A stretch of 15,293 nt of DNA from JBKHXU01 sp046565865 (GCA_046565865.1 JBKHXU010000248.1:1-15293), one strand, 5' to 3'; shown: positions 1 through 6,707, counted from the first letter of the stretch. Notes: generated from the letters alone by a model not told the origin. Made by a program: numbers and translations.

Positions 1-745
1 ATTCTGTTGGGTTCCCTAGATTCACGGGCCCTGTGAAATCATCCGCCGACGCCATGAGGCGAACGAATGCCTCGATCATGTCGTCTACGTAACAGAAGGA
101 GCGCGTCTGGTTGCCTTCCCCGTATACGGTAATCGGCTCGTTCTTAAGCGCTTGCACGATGAAGTTCGATACGACACGTCCGTCGTTTGGATGCATCCGA
201 GGGCCGTAAGTATTGAAGATGCGCGCCACCTTGATACGCAGCGCGTGTTGCCGGTAGTAATCAAAGAACAGCGTCTCGGCACAGCGTTTTCCCTCGTCAT
301 AGCAGCTACGAATCCCAATGGGGTTGACGTTTCCCCAGTATTCCTCAGTCTGCGGATGTATCGCGGGATCGCCATATATCTCGCTGGTCGACGCTTGAAA
401 AATCTTGGCCTTCGTCCGCCTCGCTAGCCCTAGCATGTTGATGGCGCCGTGTACGCTAGTTTTCGTGGTCTGCACCGGGTCCCGCTGATAGTGGATCGGG
501 GATGCCGGACATGCCAAGTTGTAAATTTCATCGACCTCTATGTATAGAGGAAACGTCACATCATGACGCAATAGTTCGAAATTTCGGTTGTTCAAAAGAT
601 GAGTGATATTGTCCTTAGTACCACTGTAAAAGTTGTCCACGCAAAGCACGTCGCAGCCAACCGAAAGTAACTTCTCACATAAATGGGATCCTAAGAACCC
701 TGCACCGCCGGTAACAAGCACACGAGTTCGATTCGCGATCTTCAT
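1..745 (-). CDS. uxs: UDP-glucuronate decarboxylase (UDP-xylose synthase), partial: C-terminus beyond window
   Basis: Cytoplasmic short-chain dehydrogenase/reductase of the extended family that oxidises UDP-glucuronate with NAD, decarboxylates it and reduces the product to UDP-xylose. I translated 248 codons by hand from the ATG at 745; the frame stays open to the window edge. Visible marks: the NAD-binding motif GGAGFLG (residues 13-19), the active-site pair in SCYDEGKR (Tyr149 and Lys153), and RMHPNDGRVVSNF (183-195). The YDEGKR and NDGRVVSNF strings are typical of UDP-xylose synthases rather than 4-epimerases. An AGGGA ribosome binding site sits 3 bases before the start. It follows the GDP-mannose gene after 79 bases, so it should be in the same polysaccharide operon. 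Codon use is AT-richer than in the rest of the window (several TTA, ACT, AAT codons), which suggests transfer. A related dehydratase is the main alternative, but the motifs make it unlikely. Confidence 0.9.
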   Translation of the reverse strand, partial: MKIANRTRVLVTGGAGFLGSHLCEKLLSVGCDVLCVDNFYSGTKDNITHLLNNRNFELLRHDVTFPLYIEVDEIYNLACPASPIHYQRDPVQTTKTSVHGAINMLGLARRTKAKIFQASTSEIYGDPAIHPQTEEYWGNVNPIGIRSCYDEGKRCAETLFFDYYRQHALRIKVARIFNTYGPRMHPNDGRVVSNFIVQALKNEPITVYGEGNQTRSFCYVDDMIEAFVRLMASADDFTGPVNLGNPTE

Positions 746-824
746 GGTTCCCTACTTTAATTGTCGTATTGGTTTACCTAACAGCTAAAGAACGGTACCT
801 GCTTCGTACAATAAGCTGCTGAGA

Positions 825-2225
825 CTATGTTCGGTTATATCTGTCTTCGAGCCGAACGATATCATCCTCGCCGAGATAACTGCCGGACTGCACCTCAACA
901 ATCTCGAGCGGAATAGTTCCCGGGTTCTCAAGTCGGTGGCGCATGCCGATCGGGATATAGGTCGACTGATTTTCGCTGAGTAACAACACCTCACTGTCGC
1001 GCGTCACGCGCGCGGTGCCTTTGACGACCACCCAGTGCTCGGCGCGGTGGTGGTGCATCTGCAGCGAGATCGCGGCGCCCGGATTCACTAGTAGCCGCTT
1101 GACTTGGAAGCGCTCGCCCTGGTCCATGCCTTCGTACCAACCCCACGGGCGGTAAACACGGCGGTGCATCAGGTGCTCGCTGCGCCGTTCGGTCTTTAAC
1201 CGGTTGACGATCGCTTTGACGTCCTGGGCGCGGTCCTTCGCCGCGACTAAAACGGCGTCGGGCGTTTCGATGATGACCACGTTGTCTAGGCCGACGGTGG
1301 CGACGAGGCGGTGCTGCGACACGACTAGCGAGTCCCGCGTATCGTGCAGCATGACATCGCCCTGCGAGACGTTTCCGGCGCCGTCGCGATCCAGCACCTG
1401 CCAAAGCGACGACCACGCACCCACGTCCGACCAGCCGGCATCGAGTGGGAGCACCGCAGCGCGATCGGTCTTTTCCATCACCGCGTAGTCGATCGAATCG
1501 CTGCGGCAGCCGAGGAATACCTCCTTGCTAACGCGGTAGAAGTCGCCGTCCTTGCGACCGTCGCTGTGGGCTTTTCGGCATGCGTCCAGGATATCGGGGC
1601 AGTGGCGCTCTAACTCGGTTAGCCACCGGCTTACCTTCATTAGGAACATGCCGCTGTTCCAGAGGTATTCACCGGCGGCGAGGTACCGTGCCGCCGTTGC
1701 CGCATCCGGTTTCTCCACGAACGCGGCGACCCGGTGGCCGTCGCCTTTACGGATATATCCATAACCCGTTTCGGGGGCGTCGGGCACGATCCCGAAAGTT
1801 ACTAGCTGATCTTGCTCCGCAAGTGGCACCGCCCCACGTACTGCGTGCTGAAACGCGACCGTATCCTTGATGAGATGGTCGGCCGGCATGAGCAGCATCA
1901 GGGCGTTTTCGTCGATGCGGGCGAGCGCAAGCGCGGCGAGCGTCGCCGCGGGACAGGTATTGCGGCCGACCGGTTCGAGGATAATGTCGAGCGGCGTGCG
2001 CGCGAGTTGCCGGATCTGCTCCGCGACGAGGAAACGGTGCTCTTCGTTGCACACCAATAGCGGGTCGGCCGCGCCGTCAAGGCCGTCGAGGCGCGCCAAG
2101 GTCTGTTGCAACAAAGTCGTGTCGCCGGAAAGACACAGTAGCTGCTTGGGGAAATGCTCGCGCGAAAGCGGCCAGAGCCGGGTACCGGAGCCGCCGGAAA
2201 GGATGACCGGGTAAATCAGGGACAT
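825..2225 (-). CDS. manC: Bifunctional mannose-1-phosphate guanylyltransferase / mannose-6-phosphate isomerase
   Basis: Makes GDP-mannose, the donor for mannose, fucose or rhamnose residues in surface polysaccharides. The 466-residue length fits the type II bifunctional family (AlgA, XanB, CpsB). The N-terminal nucleotidyltransferase domain shows GGSGTRLWPLSRE followed by FPKQLL (residues 11-30). The C-terminal cupin carries the isomerase part, with the metal-binding stretch QMHHHRAEHW (about 389-398) and HRLENPG (about 430-436). The ATG is the only start available in this frame, since a stop lies 17 codons upstream and no GTG or TTG intervenes. Its own ribosome binding site is poor, and a short upstream reading frame ends one base before it. 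It lies between two UDP-glucuronate-modifying enzymes and shares their transcript. The family is certain; whether the isomerase half is active cannot be told from sequence alone. Confidence 0.95.
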   Translation of the reverse strand: MSLIYPVILSGGSGTRLWPLSREHFPKQLLCLSGDTTLLQQTLARLDGLDGAADPLLVCNEEHRFLVAEQIRQLARTPLDIILEPVGRNTCPAATLAALALARIDENALMLLMPADHLIKDTVAFQHAVRGAVPLAEQDQLVTFGIVPDAPETGYGYIRKGDGHRVAAFVEKPDAATAARYLAAGEYLWNSGMFLMKVSRWLTELERHCPDILDACRKAHSDGRKDGDFYRVSKEVFLGCRSDSIDYAVMEKTDRAAVLPLDAGWSDVGAWSSLWQVLDRDGAGNVSQGDVMLHDTRDSLVVSQHRLVATVGLDNVVIIETPDAVLVAAKDRAQDVKAIVNRLKTERRSEHLMHRRVYRPWGWYEGMDQGERFQVKRLLVNPGAAISLQMHHHRAEHWVVVKGTARVTRDSEVLLLSENQSTYIPIGMRHRLENPGTIPLEIVEVQSGSYLGEDDIVRLEDRYNRT

Positions 2226-2226
2226 G

Positions 2227-2268
2227 TTAAGCGCTCGTCGCCAAGCCTCGACAACAACTGACCTGCAT
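2227..2268 (-). CDS. Possible 13-codon upstream reading frame before the GDP-mannose gene
   Basis: A tiny reading frame, MQVSCCRGLATSA, starts with ATG at 2268 and ends with TAA one base before the GDP-mannose gene (TAACATG). It has a better ribosome binding site (GGGAGG at 2278-2283, 9 bases upstream) than the downstream gene. Such an arrangement could deliver ribosomes to the following start by translational coupling. There is no homology argument and a frame this short can arise by chance. Confidence 0.25.
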   Translation of the reverse strand: MQVSCCRGLATSA

Positions 2269-2303
2269 CCACTTCAGCCTCCCGGAAAAGGATTCGAAAC
2301 ACA

Positions 2304-3314
2304 CTATGACGCCTTGTAATACTGCCGGTACCACTCGACAAAGCGTTGGATGCCGACCTCCACCGGCGTGGCCGGCCGAAAGCCGACAGCGGATTCGAGG
2401 GCCTCGGTGTTGGCGTATGTCGCCGGCACGTCGCCGTCTTGCATCGGCAGCAGCTCCATCTTCGCTTTCTTACCGAGGCAGTCCTCGAGCACGCGGATGT
2501 AGCGCAGGAGCTCCACCGGGTTGTTGTTACCGATGTTGTACACCCGATACGGCGCGTAGCTGGTGGCGGGGTCGGGGGCGTTACCAGTCCACTCCGGGTT
2601 CGGACGCGCCGGCTGGTCGATGGTTCGGATAACGCCCTCGACGATGTCATCAATGTAGGTAAAGTCACGGATCATCTGCCCGCGATTGAATACCGGTATC
2701 GGCTCCCCGGCAAGGATACCGCGCGTGAACTTGAACAATGCCATGTCCGGGCGACCCCACGGACCATATACCGTAAAGAATCGCAGCCCCGTGCATGGCA
2801 AACCGTAGAGGTGCGCATAGGTATGCGCCATCAGCTCATTCGCCTTCTTCGTCGCGGCGTACAAAGACACTGGGTGATCGACATTGTCGTGTTCGGAAAA
2901 CGGCAGCTTGGTGTTGGCGCCGTAGACAGAGGACGAAGATGCGAACACGAGGTGCTTGACCTGCGAATGCCGGCAACCTTCGAGAATATTCGCAAACCCG
3001 ACGAGATTGGCGTCGATATAGGCATTCGGGTTCTCAATCGAGTAACGGACACCGGCCTGCGCAGCCAGGTGCATGACCGCATCGAATGTTTGGCTCGCGA
3101 AAAGATGCTGCATCCCAACGCGATCGGCGATGTCCAGTTTTTGAAACGTGAACTTGCTCTCGCGCGCACAACGGGCCAACCGCGCTTCTTTCAGCGTTAC
3201 GTCGTAGTAGTTGTTCATATTGTCGATACCGTGAACGTCGTCGCCTCGTTCCAAAAGGCGCAACGCCAGGGTCGATCCAATAAATCCTGCCGCTCCGGTA
3301 ATGAGAATATTCAC
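2304..3314 (-). CDS. UDP-glucuronate 4-epimerase (UDP-galacturonate forming)
   Basis: Extended short-chain dehydrogenase that interconverts UDP-glucuronate and UDP-galacturonate, giving an acidic sugar for capsule, exopolysaccharide or LPS. The 336-residue protein shows GAAGFIG (7-13) for NAD, the string AAQAGVRYSIENP (84-96) characteristic of glucuronate epimerases, the catalytic YAATK (Tyr152 and Lys156), the FFTVYGPWGRPDMA stretch and RDFTYIDDI. The start is GTG at 3314 with GAGGG six bases upstream; no better in-frame start is seen. It is the first gene after the ops element and so would head the RfaH-dependent part of the operon. UDP-glucose 4-epimerase is the nearest alternative, but the AGVRYS and GPWGRPDMA strings favour the uronate enzyme. 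Confidence 0.93.
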   Translation of the reverse strand: MNILITGAAGFIGSTLALRLLERGDDVHGIDNMNNYYDVTLKEARLARCARESKFTFQKLDIADRVGMQHLFASQTFDAVMHLAAQAGVRYSIENPNAYIDANLVGFANILEGCRHSQVKHLVFASSSSVYGANTKLPFSEHDNVDHPVSLYAATKKANELMAHTYAHLYGLPCTGLRFFTVYGPWGRPDMALFKFTRGILAGEPIPVFNRGQMIRDFTYIDDIVEGVIRTIDQPARPNPEWTGNAPDPATSYAPYRVYNIGNNNPVELLRYIRVLEDCLGKKAKMELLPMQDGDVPATYANTEALESAVGFRPATPVEVGIQRFVEWYRQYYKAS

Positions 3315-3349
3315 GTTGACCCTCGATTTTGTATCGGTACTTGCCCAGG

Positions 3350-3361
3350 CACGCTACCGCC
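3350..3361 (-). promoter_or_regulatory. ops element (RfaH recruitment site)
   Basis: Read on the minus strand this is GGCGGTAGCGTG, identical over all 12 bases to the ops element that recruits RfaH to paused RNA polymerase in enterobacterial LPS, capsule and haemolysin operons. The surrounding AGGGCGGTAGCGTGCCT also resembles the core of the JUMPstart leader. It lies on the coding (non-template) strand, as required, 35 bases before the GTG of the glucuronate epimerase gene. The rfaH gene ends about 690 bases upstream on the same strand. The match is seen directly; function is inferred from the known family. Confidence 0.87.
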
Positions 3362-3374
3362 CTGCAGAACAGGG
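3360..3374 (-). other. Small hairpin abutting the ops element
   Basis: CCCTG and CAGGG arms flank a five-base loop on the minus strand; the last two bases of the hairpin are the first two of the ops element. No U-run follows, so it is not a terminator. It might help position or pause polymerase, but a 5-bp stem can be chance. Confidence 0.3.
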
Positions 3375-3405
3375 TTCCGCATGCCAAAGACATGACCCGC
3401 TCCCG

Positions 3406-4008
3406 CTACGTCAGTCGCAGTATGTCAGGCACCAATACTCGATCGCCGCCCAATTGCGCGATCAGGTGCTGGTATGTCTTCTCGGGCGCACTTAGATCCG
3501 TCAGCACGCAACCGTCAAAGTCCGATGTTTCGTGCAACGCGCGCCATACCGGGCGCGCAACCAACTTGCGTCGCGTCGTGTCGCGATCGTAGGTACCGAC
3601 GATGTCGATGCCATTTTCGAGCGCCCGCAGGGCGGCAATCTCCGCCAGGTCCGACACGCCACCCAACAGTACCTTTTGCCAGCGACGCGCCGCACATTCG
3701 TTCAACACCCGCGCGCACGAGTCGCCCGCGCGCCGATAGAACTCGAACGACGCACTGAGATACTTAGCGGTGAGCCGGCTCTTTTCCGCGAAACCCTTGG
3801 GCGTGAGGTAGTAGAAGTAGCGATTGGCGGGCGCGCTGTTGATCTTGACCAACCCCTTGCGGACACAGCGCTTGAGATAGGAATTGGCCAAACCGAGGGC
3901 CACGCCCATCTCGCGTGCGAGACGTCGTTGACTGAGGCCGGTCCCCCGCTCCACGGCATCGAGCAGCTCGAGAAGTCGTTGCTCGTCCGTGCTTACCTTC
4001 CTGTTCAT
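3406..4008 (-). CDS. Winged helix-turn-helix regulator with Rossmann-like C-terminal domain, linked to polysaccharide locus
   Basis: A 200-residue DNA-binding protein. Residues 25-50 (LSQRRLAREMGVALG, then SYLKRCVRKGLVK) form a helix-turn-helix, and FYYLTPKGFAEKSRLTAKYL (65-84) the wing and following helix. This half resembles the small EPS-associated MarR-type regulators found at exopolysaccharide loci. The second half (about 108-198) alternates strands and helices like a Rossmann fold: KVLLGGVSDLAEIAALRAL, then DIVGTYDRD, then DGCVLTDLSAPE and RVLVPDIL, similar to the nucleotide-binding part of PglD-like proteins. I infer a ligand-sensing role, perhaps for a nucleotide sugar or cofactor. 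The gene has its own promoter, and an inverted repeat covers its start codon, suggesting autoregulation. It sits between rfaH and the ops site. Exact function is unknown. Confidence 0.85.
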   Translation of the reverse strand: MNRKVSTDEQRLLELLDAVERGTGLSQRRLAREMGVALGLANSYLKRCVRKGLVKINSAPANRYFYYLTPKGFAEKSRLTAKYLSASFEFYRRAGDSCARVLNECAARRWQKVLLGGVSDLAEIAALRALENGIDIVGTYDRDTTRRKLVARPVWRALHETSDFDGCVLTDLSAPEKTYQHLIAQLGGDRVLVPDILRLT

Positions 4009-4018
4009 TATATGAACA
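4002..4018. promoter_or_regulatory. 17-base inverted repeat, probable operator of the winged-helix regulator
   Basis: The minus strand reads TGTTCAT-ATA-ATGAACA, with perfect 7-base arms around a 3-base centre. It contains the ATG of the regulator gene (4006-4008) and reaches the edge of the -10 box. This position and symmetry fit a dimeric repressor blocking its own transcription or translation start. The repeat is seen; its role is inferred. Confidence 0.6.
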
Positions 4019-4045
4019 CTATAGCCCGGGACCGCGGGCGGTCAA
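4018..4045 (-). promoter_or_regulatory. Sigma70-type promoter for the winged-helix regulator (and probably the polysaccharide operon)
   Basis: TTGACC (4040-4045), a 16-base spacer and TATAGT (4018-4023) lie in the 43-base gap between rfaH and the regulator. Only 9 bases separate the -10 box from the ATG, so the transcript would be leaderless or nearly so. I see no other convincing promoter before the epimerase gene, so downstream genes are probably read from here. Confidence 0.65.
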
Positions 4046-4051
4046 GAACGT

Positions 4052-4561
4052 TCAGCTGGCAGGCTCGATCGACCCCGCCTCAATGATCGCGCGGGTTTGT
4101 TTGCCCAGAATCTCGAGCAGCACTACGACCCGCTGGCGGCTCGTTGGCGCAACAAAAATTCCCTCATAACCCGTCAGTCCACCCACTGTCACCCGCACCC
4201 GCGCCCCGCGTTTATATTCGTCGATCGAAACCACATGCAGTCCATCCGGGTCCTCGCGTGCGCGCAAATAGTCGACCAAGTCATCAGGCACCGGTGCGGG
4301 TGTTTGGCCGAAGCGAACCAGCGACATCACGCCGGTGGTCGACCGAATCGGGGCCCAATTATCGATTTCTCGATCGAGATGGACGAACAGATAACGCGGG
4401 AACAGCGGTGCCACCATGGACAAACGCCGCCCGCCACGGCGACGCACCTGGCGCGCCAGCGGCAAATAGACTTCGTATTTTTGCCGCTCGAGATTCACTC
4501 GCGCAATCTGCTCTTGTCGCGGCTTGGCATACACCAGGTACCAGCTCTTGGCCGTTTCCAT
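4052..4561 (-). CDS. rfaH: RfaH, NusG-family transcription antiterminator
   Basis: Operon-specific elongation factor: binds RNA polymerase at an ops site, suppresses pausing and Rho termination, and recruits ribosomes. At 169 residues it is close to E. coli RfaH (162). The N-terminal NGN domain (about 5-105) shows SWYLVYAK (6-13), LERQ (24-27), PLFPRYLFV (52-60), TGVMSLVRFG (76-85) and PAPVP, all recognisable from RfaH. The C-terminal KOW domain (about 117-165) includes GLTGYEGIF. By my eye alignment, ops-contacting positions Lys10, Gln13, Arg23 and Gln24 of E. coli are kept (13, 16, 26, 27), while Arg73 is Thr76 and Glu48, which holds the closed form, is Ala51. It starts 7 bases after hldD and so is co-transcribed with the heptose genes. 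An exact ops element lies downstream, supporting RfaH rather than a generic NusG paralogue. Confidence 0.92.
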   Translation of the reverse strand: METAKSWYLVYAKPRQEQIARVNLERQKYEVYLPLARQVRRRGGRRLSMVAPLFPRYLFVHLDREIDNWAPIRSTTGVMSLVRFGQTPAPVPDDLVDYLRAREDPDGLHVVSIDEYKRGARVRVTVGGLTGYEGIFVAPTSRQRVVVLLEILGKQTRAIIEAGSIEPAS

Positions 4562-4568
4562 GGCCGTA

Positions 4569-5567
4569 TCAATGGGCGTTCGTTCGCATCAGCTGATTGA
4601 TGTAGCGGGCCACGCCCTCCTCCACCGTAAGAAAATCCCTGCGGTATCCCGCCTTGCGTAGCGCGCTGATGTCGGCCTCGGTGTAGCTCTGGTATTTTCC
4701 TCTGAGTGCTTCCGGAAATTCGATGTACTCGACGGCGCCCGCCGCCCGCGCCTCGGCGAGCGAAAGCCGCGTCTGTCCCCGACTTTCGCGCATGGTGTTA
4801 ATAACCGCCAGCGCCACGTCGTTGAACGGCTGGCTGCGTCCCGTGCCAACGTTAAAGATTCCGCTCTTCTTCGGCCGGTCGAGAAAAAAAAGGTTGACCG
4901 CCACTACATCGTCCACCGAAATAAAATCGCGGCGCTGCTCACCGTCACCATAACCGTCGGATCCGGCGAAAAGCTTCACCTTGCCGCTCTCCCGGAACTG
5001 ATTGAAGTGATGAAATGCCACCGACGCCATCCGTGCCTTGTGCTGCTCGCGTGGCCCATAGACGTTGAAGTAGCGAAATCCGACGATTTGTGACGTCCGC
5101 TTGCTCCACATCCGCCTGACATACTGGTCGAATAAGAACTTCGAGTAACCGTAGACGTTGAGCGGGGCTTCATGCTCGCGCTGTTCGCGAAACACCCGAC
5201 CGCTTCCGTACACGGCCGCCGACGATGCGTACAACAATGGAACCTTTCGGTTCTGACAGTAATGCAGCAGCGTCTTCGAATACTCAAAGTTGTTTTGCAT
5301 CATGTAAACGCCGTCGTGCTCCATGGTGTCGGAGCATGCCCCTTGATGCAGTACGGCCTTGATGCGCGTGCGCAAGGTGCCTTTCTCCAACGCCGCTATG
5401 AAGTCGCGCTTGTCCAGGTAGTCGGCGATCTCACAGTCGGCCAGATTGCGAAACTTGGCCGCGTTGCGCAAATTGTCGACCACGAGGATATCGCTGATGC
5501 CTCGGCCATTCAGCGCATGCACCAAGTTCGCGCCGATGAAGCCGGCACCGCCGGTTACGACGATCAT
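4569..5567 (-). CDS. hldD: ADP-L-glycero-D-manno-heptose 6-epimerase
   Basis: Last step in making ADP-L-glycero-beta-D-manno-heptose for the inner core of LPS; cytoplasmic, uses bound NADP. The 332-residue protein has GGAGFIG (6-12), QGACSDTMEHDG (75-86), the catalytic Tyr139 and Lys143 within YGYSK, RYFNVYGPREQHKARMAS (165-182) and GEQRRDFISVDD (209-220), which together identify HldD rather than another sugar epimerase. The ATG overlaps the stop of the kinase gene as ATGA, so the two are translationally coupled. rfaH follows after 7 bases. Confidence 0.96.
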   Translation of the reverse strand: MIVVTGGAGFIGANLVHALNGRGISDILVVDNLRNAAKFRNLADCEIADYLDKRDFIAALEKGTLRTRIKAVLHQGACSDTMEHDGVYMMQNNFEYSKTLLHYCQNRKVPLLYASSAAVYGSGRVFREQREHEAPLNVYGYSKFLFDQYVRRMWSKRTSQIVGFRYFNVYGPREQHKARMASVAFHHFNQFRESGKVKLFAGSDGYGDGEQRRDFISVDDVVAVNLFFLDRPKKSGIFNVGTGRSQPFNDVALAVINTMRESRGQTRLSLAEARAAGAVEYIEFPEALRGKYQSYTEADISALRKAGYRRDFLTVEEGVARYINQLMRTNAH

Positions 5568-6523
5568 TCGCTCTCCTCTATGCTCAATTCGTGCAGAATC
5601 TCCGCCGGCGTGGCGGTCGCCGCCCCGAGCTTGCCGACCACGATGCCGGCTGCGACATTGGCCAGGTGCAGCGCGTCCTCCAGCCCCGCGTGCACCGCGA
5701 AGGCGCAGCCGATCGTCGCGATCACGCTGTCGCCCGCGCCGGTGACGTCGAATACCTCGCGCGCCCGCGCCGGGATGTGCAGCTCGCGGCCGTCGCGCTT
5801 GATGAGGCTCATGCCCTCCTCGCCGCGCGTCACCAATACCCCGTCCAGCTCCAGTTCCGCCGCCATCGCCGCCGCCTTGCGCGTGAGGTCGGCGTCATCG
5901 CGCGGACGACCCGCGACTTGTTCGAATTCCTTGCGATTGGGGGTGATGAGCGTAGCGCCGCGATAGCCGCTGTAGTCGTCCCCTTTCGGGTCGACCACAA
6001 CCGGCAGGTTCTTGGCGCGCGCCGCGGCGATCATTTCACGCACGTAGCCGAGCCCGCCCTTGCCGTAGTCGGAGACGATCACGACGTCATACCCGTCGAG
6101 GTGCGCCAAGTAGTGGTCCAGCAGCTTGACGCGCGCGTCCTTGCTCGCTGGCGATTCGAAGTCGATGCGCAGCAACTGCTGATTGCGCGAGATCACCCGC
6201 AGCTTCACCGTCGTGTTGACCAATTTGTCACGGTAAAGCTGGCAGCCGATCCCTTCCGCTTCAAGCAGCGATTGCAGTGCACCGGCGTCGCGGTCGTCGC
6301 CGGTGATGGAAAGCAGCATGCAACGCGCGCCGAGTGCGCGCACGTTACGTGCGACATTGGCGGCGCCGCCGGCGCGCTCGTCAGAGCGAGTCACCGCAAT
6401 GACCGGCACCGGCGCCTCGGGCGAGATGCGCTCAACGCCTCCATACCAGTAACGATCGAGCATCGAGTCGCCGACGACCAACACCCGCGCCCCGCCGATT
6501 TTTTTCAAGACCGTTTCAATCAT
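5564..6523 (-). CDS. rfaE1: D-glycero-beta-D-manno-heptose-7-phosphate kinase (stand-alone kinase domain)
   Basis: PfkB/ribokinase-family enzyme that phosphorylates heptose-7-phosphate at C1 in the ADP-heptose pathway. I chose the ATG at 6523, giving 319 residues, because MIETVLKKIGGARVLVVGDSM lines up with the usual N-terminus; the frame is open to a GTG at 6646 but the extra residues look non-coding. Marks: VVGDSMLDRYWYG (16-28), SPEAPVPV, GGAANVARN (52-60), SRNQQLLRIDFE, VDPKGDDYSGYRGATLITPN, and the catalytic aspartate in GAGD (262-265). E. coli HldE is about 477 residues with a C-terminal adenylyltransferase; that half is absent here, so a separate HldC/RfaE2-type protein must be encoded elsewhere. 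The ribosome binding site is weak. It is the first gene of the hld–rfaH operon. Confidence 0.94.
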   Translation of the reverse strand: MIETVLKKIGGARVLVVGDSMLDRYWYGGVERISPEAPVPVIAVTRSDERAGGAANVARNVRALGARCMLLSITGDDRDAGALQSLLEAEGIGCQLYRDKLVNTTVKLRVISRNQQLLRIDFESPASKDARVKLLDHYLAHLDGYDVVIVSDYGKGGLGYVREMIAAARAKNLPVVVDPKGDDYSGYRGATLITPNRKEFEQVAGRPRDDADLTRKAAAMAAELELDGVLVTRGEEGMSLIKRDGRELHIPARAREVFDVTGAGDSVIATIGCAFAVHAGLEDALHLANVAAGIVVGKLGAATATPAEILHELSIEESE

Positions 6524-6678
6524 GCCAAATCCGACCGTTGTAACCCATTCATCGACCCACGGCGGAGTCGCGAAACCGCGCGCCGGCTTCACTAACGAAT
6601 TGACGTGCGACGGATTGGCGCCGCGCCGAACCCGCCCCACAAGCACGCCGCCGATGGCGCGGCCTGAAGACGGCGGCC

Positions 6679-6707
6679 ATTATCCAGCCTTACTGCCGTG
6701 CCGTCGA
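6679..6707 (-). promoter_or_regulatory. Candidate promoter for the heptose–rfaH operon
   Basis: TCGACG (6702-6707), a 17-base spacer and GATAAT (6679-6684) match the sigma70 pattern at 4 and 5 of 6 positions. It lies just beyond the hairpin ending the previous unit and would give a leader of about 150 bases before the kinase start. The -35 box falls inside a 12-base palindrome, GCCGTCGACGGC (6700-6711). Confidence 0.4.

Noticed and set aside
85..427. Small open frames on both strands within the UDP-glucuronate decarboxylase region
   Set aside because: The hand translation from 745 leftward gives an uninterrupted decarboxylase with all expected motifs; these frames are shadows.
2346..3395. 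349-codon open frame on the plus strand opposite the glucuronate epimerase
   Set aside because: The minus-strand gene has clear family motifs; the plus-strand product has none and is rich in Arg, Val and His, as expected of antisense translation.
5591..6595. 334-codon open frame on the plus strand opposite the heptose kinase
   Set aside because: Antisense shadow of a well-identified kinase gene in GC-rich DNA; no motifs.
6524..6646. 41-codon N-terminal extension of the heptose kinase
   Set aside because: The extension has no similarity to the family, and the ATG at 6523 matches the usual N-terminus.
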